The position numbers and the translations under genes are program-made. The notes under the pieces were generated by a model. That model searched no databases. It was not told the DNA's origin and was given only the letters and a program-made list of their open reading frames with translations. This document shows positions 60,575 to 64,000 of a stretch of DNA of 64,000 bases, piece by piece (positions within the stretch are counted from its first letter, which is position 1; every line of letters begins with the position of its first letter). Origin of the DNA: Cristatella mucedo (lineage: Eukaryota > Bryozoa > Phylactolaemata > Cristatellidae); assembly GCA_009760855.2 (NCBI GenBank), contig WPIO01000019.1, positions 1,079,501 through 1,143,500 on the forward strand, written 5' to 3'.

Positions 60575-63500
60575 TCCAGATAGGTTCGTTCGCTGCTCAA
60601 GCGTGCGCCTTTTCTCGCCTTCGCCGCCGAGCAGAGTACGCAGGCGGAAATTGACGGTATTCGCGAAGCTCGGCGTCCGTGGACCGGAGCCGAATCTCCT
60701 GTTCGGCAACCTGGGTGACTTTGCCAAGAAGGTAGGTACGCCGCCGGCCGCCCCGGCGGCCGTCGGGTGAGCCGGCTAGGCGAGGTGCGGTGCCTGTGGA
60801 CTTTGCTAGCTTCGTAATTAGCCGCCGCCCGACCGCCATCCGATTCGTTCGGCTGGCGGCCGGGCAGTAGCGACCAGCTGTCGGCTAGCGATTTAGCTGA
60901 CGCTGTCAGTCTTGACTTTGTTCTTTCAGAGATCGTTTGAGGTATACGCCGACTGGACCCGAGAGTTCGGCAAGACTTACGGGTACGCCGGCATCCTAGC
61001 CTCCTCCTCCTCCTCCGTTGCCCAGCGGCTCCGAGTCAGTCGCACTGCACTGCTACGGCACAGCGCCAGCCAAGCTGCGGCTTCCGGCTGCGGTCGCTGA
61101 CTTCTGCTCTCATCTGTTGCTGCCGTTTGGTTTGACCTGTTGTCGCTGGCATACGAAAGAGCTGTGGGTAATTGCAGTGTATACGAAGGATCAGCGCCGG
61201 TACTGGTCACCTCTGACCCAGACGTCGTGAGGGATGTTTATGTAAAGAAATTTAGCCACTTCTTCGGCAGAAGGGTGAGTACCTGCTGGCAGAAGATGTG
61301 TAACGCTGACACCCACCCAGTATCGATATCGGTACACAACCAACTGTCCCCCCCAAACTACCCGAGCAGGCACCGACTAGAACTAGGCCCCGTCAAACAA
61401 AGTACAGGCATTACGTGGGTAGCTGATCGGCTGGCGGCAGGGTGGGCGGGGCTTCCTTCACCGAGCAGCTCTGACCTGCTCTTAGCCCAGAGCCACCTCG
61501 GCCATCTTGTCGGTCTTCTGCTCTAGGCGTCCGATCGTCGTCGCAGCAGCTATCCGTGATTTCGGAGCAGTGAAAATTGCCGACTTTCCCATTGCAGCTG
61601 TTCCCCCTTCAACCTGAGCCGGACACCGGTGCCGACAAGGAGGTGCACATTTTGTTCAGCAGGGGACACAGGTGGAAGAGGCTTCGAACGACCATTAGCC
61701 CCACGTTTAGCAACAATAAGATGAAGCAGGTAGGCAGGCGTATGGCCGAGGCGCTTGACCTTTCGTTGACTGACGGCAGCCAGTGAGCTACCACTTCGTA
61801 ACCGGCCGTCTGCCCGTCAATTTTACAGATGTTCCCCCTCGTCAAGGTCTGTGTAGACCACACAGTGGACGTCTTCTGCGCCGCCAAGGCAAAGACGGGA
61901 GAGGAGTTTGACATCCACGGGTCAGTATGTCGCAGCAGCTACCGAAGCAGCCGCCAGCTAGTTGCTCTCGATACGCATTGCCGATTGCCTGCTGCTGCCA
62001 CTTGTTCGCGCTGCTGCTGCCGCTGCTAAGCAGCGACGTTAGCTGATACATGTCCGAATCTCGTTCGACAGCATAATGCAAGGCATGACACTGGACGTCA
62101 TAGCGAGCTGTGCCTTCGGGCTGTCTCCTGTATTTCAACGCAAAGAGGACGACCCAATTCTGCTCAGGTGCCGTCGGCTATTCGAGGACTTCGCTCGAAA
62201 GCCGTGGATCATGATCCTGGGAGGTAGGAGCACCTACACTTTTTAAGTCGCTCTGGGCTAGCTCCGCCGGGACTTTCTTGCCCCCTTCCACCCCTGTCGA
62301 GCAGAGCTGTTGCCTAACGCAGCTCCCAGCCCCCTCGTGCAACACGCCCACCCCTCCACGAATTACTTGCGGGACTGACTATCTCGGCTGCTCAGCACAT
62401 CACGCTCGACCCGGGCGACCTCGTGCGATCGACTAGCAACTCGGCCGCAGCACCTAGCGCTCGCCCGGAAGAGTTGAGTGCGACACAGATTGGTCCGCCA
62501 GTTCAAGGGCTCGCCGGGCGAAACTGCCGCGGGCTGCTTTTGTAGCGCTGTTCCCCGAAGGCCGAAACCTCTGGTGGAAAGTGTGCAAGTTCATCGCCTC
62601 GTACACGTACGACGACATGGACTGGCTGTACACGAACCTGAGCGCCGTGATCGAGGCGCGAAGGCAACAGTCGGCCGCCGGCGTGCAGCCGGTGCGCGTT
62701 GACCTGCTGCAGCTGCTGCTCGATGCCGAAGTCTCCGGCGGGGGCTCTGCCCCCCTCGGCAGCTCCTCGCTGACCCACCTGACAATGACCGACTGCGACG
62801 ACCGCACGGCTCCACCGCAGCCGACACCTCCGGGCAGCAGCGGCGCCGCCTGCGGAGGCGTCGGAGCGAATCACAATTGCATCGGCTGCGGTCACGACCA
62901 GCCAGCCGCAAGCGGAGGACTGGCACCTGCCAAAGATAGCGATACGGCCGAGATTGCGGTTGCGTGGGCCGGCTCGCGCCATGACCTGGCGTCGGCTCCG
63001 CCCAAGGACTTTCGCCCAGGTCAGCCACCGCCCTTTGCTGGCTGCGCTTCTCAGGCCGGCTGTCCTGCTCAGACCAAAGGCAAGCTGTCCAAAGACGTGA
63101 GTAAACAGTCTGCGCGAAGCTGCTGCGCGCGGGCGGCAGAGGCTGACACTGCTGCTCGCACCGGGCCCTCCCGCAGGGTGGGGCGAAGGCGACGATTCGC
63201 TAGCAGCCGGAGGCGCGATGCACGGTTCTCAGTTCGGACACTTTGACATTCACCTTTGCTCGCAGTCATTGTTTCGCTAGGCGTTCTGTAGCAGCTAGTG
63301 CATCACACCAGGAGCAGGATTGCCGACGACCGGGAGCGGGCGGGCGGGGGTGGGGGTGGAGGTGGGGGACGTGCAAGCTAGTGCATCCGAATTCACTAGC
63401 TCAATGGGCAATTCGCTGGCCCTTAAGTGGACTCAACTGCAGAGCTGCCTGTGAATCAGGATCGCTCTGTCTAATGGAAAAGCAAAGGTCAGCTGATTTA

Positions 63501-63960
63501 GCGCATTCATTTATATAGCATCATGAGAGCTTTTCCGGCCATCACGGCCGCTTGCAGTGGGAATACCGGATTGTCCCCTCCAGGAATCGAATCTTGCACC
63601 TAAGCAAAGATTCAGGGGCAATCTAGGCGAGCCATCTAGCTTTTTTCCTCTCCTGCAGTGTTCAAGCGTTCGTTCATTCATTCATTCAAGACTGCTTGCT
63701 GCAGCCATTCCGAAAGGGAACCAGGGAGTATCCATCGTGGCCATGAAGGCAGCTGCATGCCGGTGGCTACAAGTTTCGCGACGACTGTAGCCACTGCTAA
63801 TTTCTCTTTGCAGGAAGTCATTGCAAACAGTGTTGTCTTCTTGGTGGGAGGATATGAAACCACGAGCAACTTGATCTCGTACGTAGCATACGAGATGGCC
63901 ATGCATCCTCAGTGTCAGAGCAAGCTGCAAAGCGAGCTAGACGACGCCCTGGCATCAGAG
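60399..63960 (+). CDS. cytochrome P450, clan 3 (CYP3A/CYP5-like), 3' end beyond window
   Basis: P450 monooxygenase, expected in the ER membrane with a haem-thiolate centre. Nine coding exons fit one frame of 461 codons: 60399-60460, 60635-60731, 60930-60982, 61178-61274, 61598-61729, 61829-61920, 62072-62223, 62546-63096, 63814-63960. All introns are GT-AG. The N terminus MYLTTVVLVSAAIALLAYLI is a signal anchor. Next come the GVRGPEPNLLFGNL block, YEGSAPVLVTSDPDVV, the C-helix HRWKRLR (WxxxR), the SCAFGLSP region, and the I-helix GGYETTS. The ATG has G at -3. Exon sizes (62, 97, 53, 97, 132, 92, 152) resemble, as I recall, those of vertebrate CYP3A genes. The K-helix ExxR and haem Cys are not in the window. 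Thromboxane-synthase-like (CYP5) versus CYP3A-like cannot be settled here. The substrate is unknown. Confidence 0.93.
60635..60731 (+). CDS. P450 exon 2 (proline-rich hinge)
   Basis: 97 bases following the acceptor gccgagcag; the donor is AAG|gtaggt. It encodes VRRRKLTVFAKLGVRGPEPN and the LLFGNLGDFAKK segment, matching the basic/proline hinge after the anchor and the conserved FGN of clan-3 P450s. Confidence 0.85.
60930..60982 (+). CDS. P450 exon 3 (53 nt)
   Basis: The acceptor ttctttcag is strong; the donor GG|gtacgc is weaker. It encodes RSFEVYADWTREFGKTYG (A helix). Splicing to 61178 restores GGT and continues VYEGSAPVLV, which independently fixes this donor. Confidence 0.85.
61178..61274 (+). 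CDS. P450 exon 4 (beta-1 / B helix)
   Basis: VYEGSAPVLVTSDPDVV and RDVYVKKFSHFFGRR correspond to the beta-1 strands and B helix of the family. Acceptor taattgcag, donor AGG|gtgagt. Confidence 0.9.
61598..61729 (+). CDS. P450 exon 5 (C helix, WxxxR)
   Basis: 44 codons, phase 0 at both ends. ILFSRGHRWKRLRTTISPTF contains the WxxxR motif, whose Arg binds a haem propionate in this superfamily. It is slightly longer than I recall for the vertebrate counterpart because of an EPDTGADKEV stretch in the B-C loop. Confidence 0.92.
61829..62223 (+). CDS. P450 exons 6 and 7 (D-F helices)
   Basis: Exon 6 (61829-61920) encodes MFPLVKVCVDHTVDVFCAAK and on to FDIHG. Exon 7 (62072-62223) encodes IMQGMTLDVIASCAFGLSP and on to RLFEDFARKPWIMILG. 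TLDVIASCAFG is the E-helix signature of CYP3-type proteins. Acceptors ttttacag and ttcgacag; donors gtcagt and gtagga. Confidence 0.9.
62546..63096 (+). CDS. P450 exon 8 with ~115-residue insert
   Basis: Acceptor tgcttttgtag; donor GAC|gtgagt. It first encodes the F-G/H region (FPEGRNLWWKVCKFIASYTY, then RVDLLQLLLDAE), which fits CYP3/CYP5 proteins. After DAE comes about 115 residues rich in Gly, Pro, Ser, Cys and His (including NHNCIGCGHD), before KGKLSKD meets the I-helix exon. The usual linker is about 10-35 residues. I see no good GTRAGT donor between 62720 and 63000 that would remove it. It may also represent the fusion of two exons that are separate in CYP3A genes. Confidence 0.75.
63493..63642 (-). 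mobile_element. SINE-B copy in the P450 intron
   Basis: Reverse strand within intron 8: 3' end catgatgctatataaatgaatgcgctaaatc, a body variant cactgcaagcggccgtgatgg and a B-box-like AGATTCGATTCCTG. It is more diverged than the 52.7-kb copy. Confidence 0.65.
63814..63960 (+). CDS. P450 exon 9 (I helix)
   Basis: 49 codons, phase 0, acceptor tttctctttgcag, donor GAG|gtacgg. EVIANSVVFLVGGYETTSNL carries the oxygen-activation motif (A/G)GxE(T/S)T, intact. The last exon visible in the window. Confidence 0.95.
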
Positions 63961-64000
63961 GTACGGCGAAGCCTCCGCCATTGCTGGGAGCGGCACTTCC

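Overview
The window is nuclear DNA from an animal (metazoan). Evidence: a multi-exon gene with GT-AG introns, CpG-rich islands carrying TATA/CCAAT core-promoter motifs, non-LTR retrotransposons, tRNA-derived SINEs, a Helitron-like family, a hAT element and very abundant microsatellites. The sequence does not fix the phylum. The P450 exon structure resembles the CYP3/CYP5 genes of bilaterians, and the repeat spectrum (CT, CA, TA, GATA, CTCTGT) is not diagnostic.

Layout. 1-18 kb is mostly gene-free, with copies of one L2/CR1-like LINE (best copy 2.8-4.1 kb), short LINE tails, a tRNA SINE and long CT, TCC and CA arrays. 18.4-23.6 kb holds three GC-rich, CpG-rich islands without recognisable domains; the long open frames there are a by-product of base composition. 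23.7-38 kb is repeat-rich: microsatellites, two SINE families, a Helitron-like element, a fragment of an R2-clade (RLE-type) retrotransposon at 28.3-29.6 kb, and about 0.8 kb of CTCTGT/CT/CTGT repeats. 38.8-39.6 and 41.9-42.4 kb are CpG islands with TATA boxes. 39.9-53.7 kb again carries LINE fragments, more Helitron-like copies, TA and GATA arrays, and a SPIN-like hAT MITE at 53.2 kb nested in a LINE 3' end. 53.7-61 kb is one long CpG-rich block ending in the only gene I can assign with confidence.

That gene, on the + strand from about 60.4 kb (possibly with a 5' non-coding exon at 57.5 kb) to beyond the window end, is a clan-3 cytochrome P450 (CYP3A/CYP5-like). I can place nine coding exons in a single open frame of 461 codons, from the N-terminal membrane anchor through the WxxxR C-helix motif to the I-helix GGYETT motif. 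The K-helix and haem-binding region lie outside the window. Its eighth exon carries an unusual insert of about 115 residues just before the I-helix.

The mobile elements are linked. The LINE and one SINE family (SINE-A here) end in the same stem-loop tail, as expected if the LINE machinery moves the SINE. The hAT element sits inside a LINE copy with a near-perfect 8-bp target duplication, and uninterrupted LINE copies in the same window show the empty site. The ~155-bp Helitron-like family (two full copies, two partial) carries a conserved CAAGATGGCG core.
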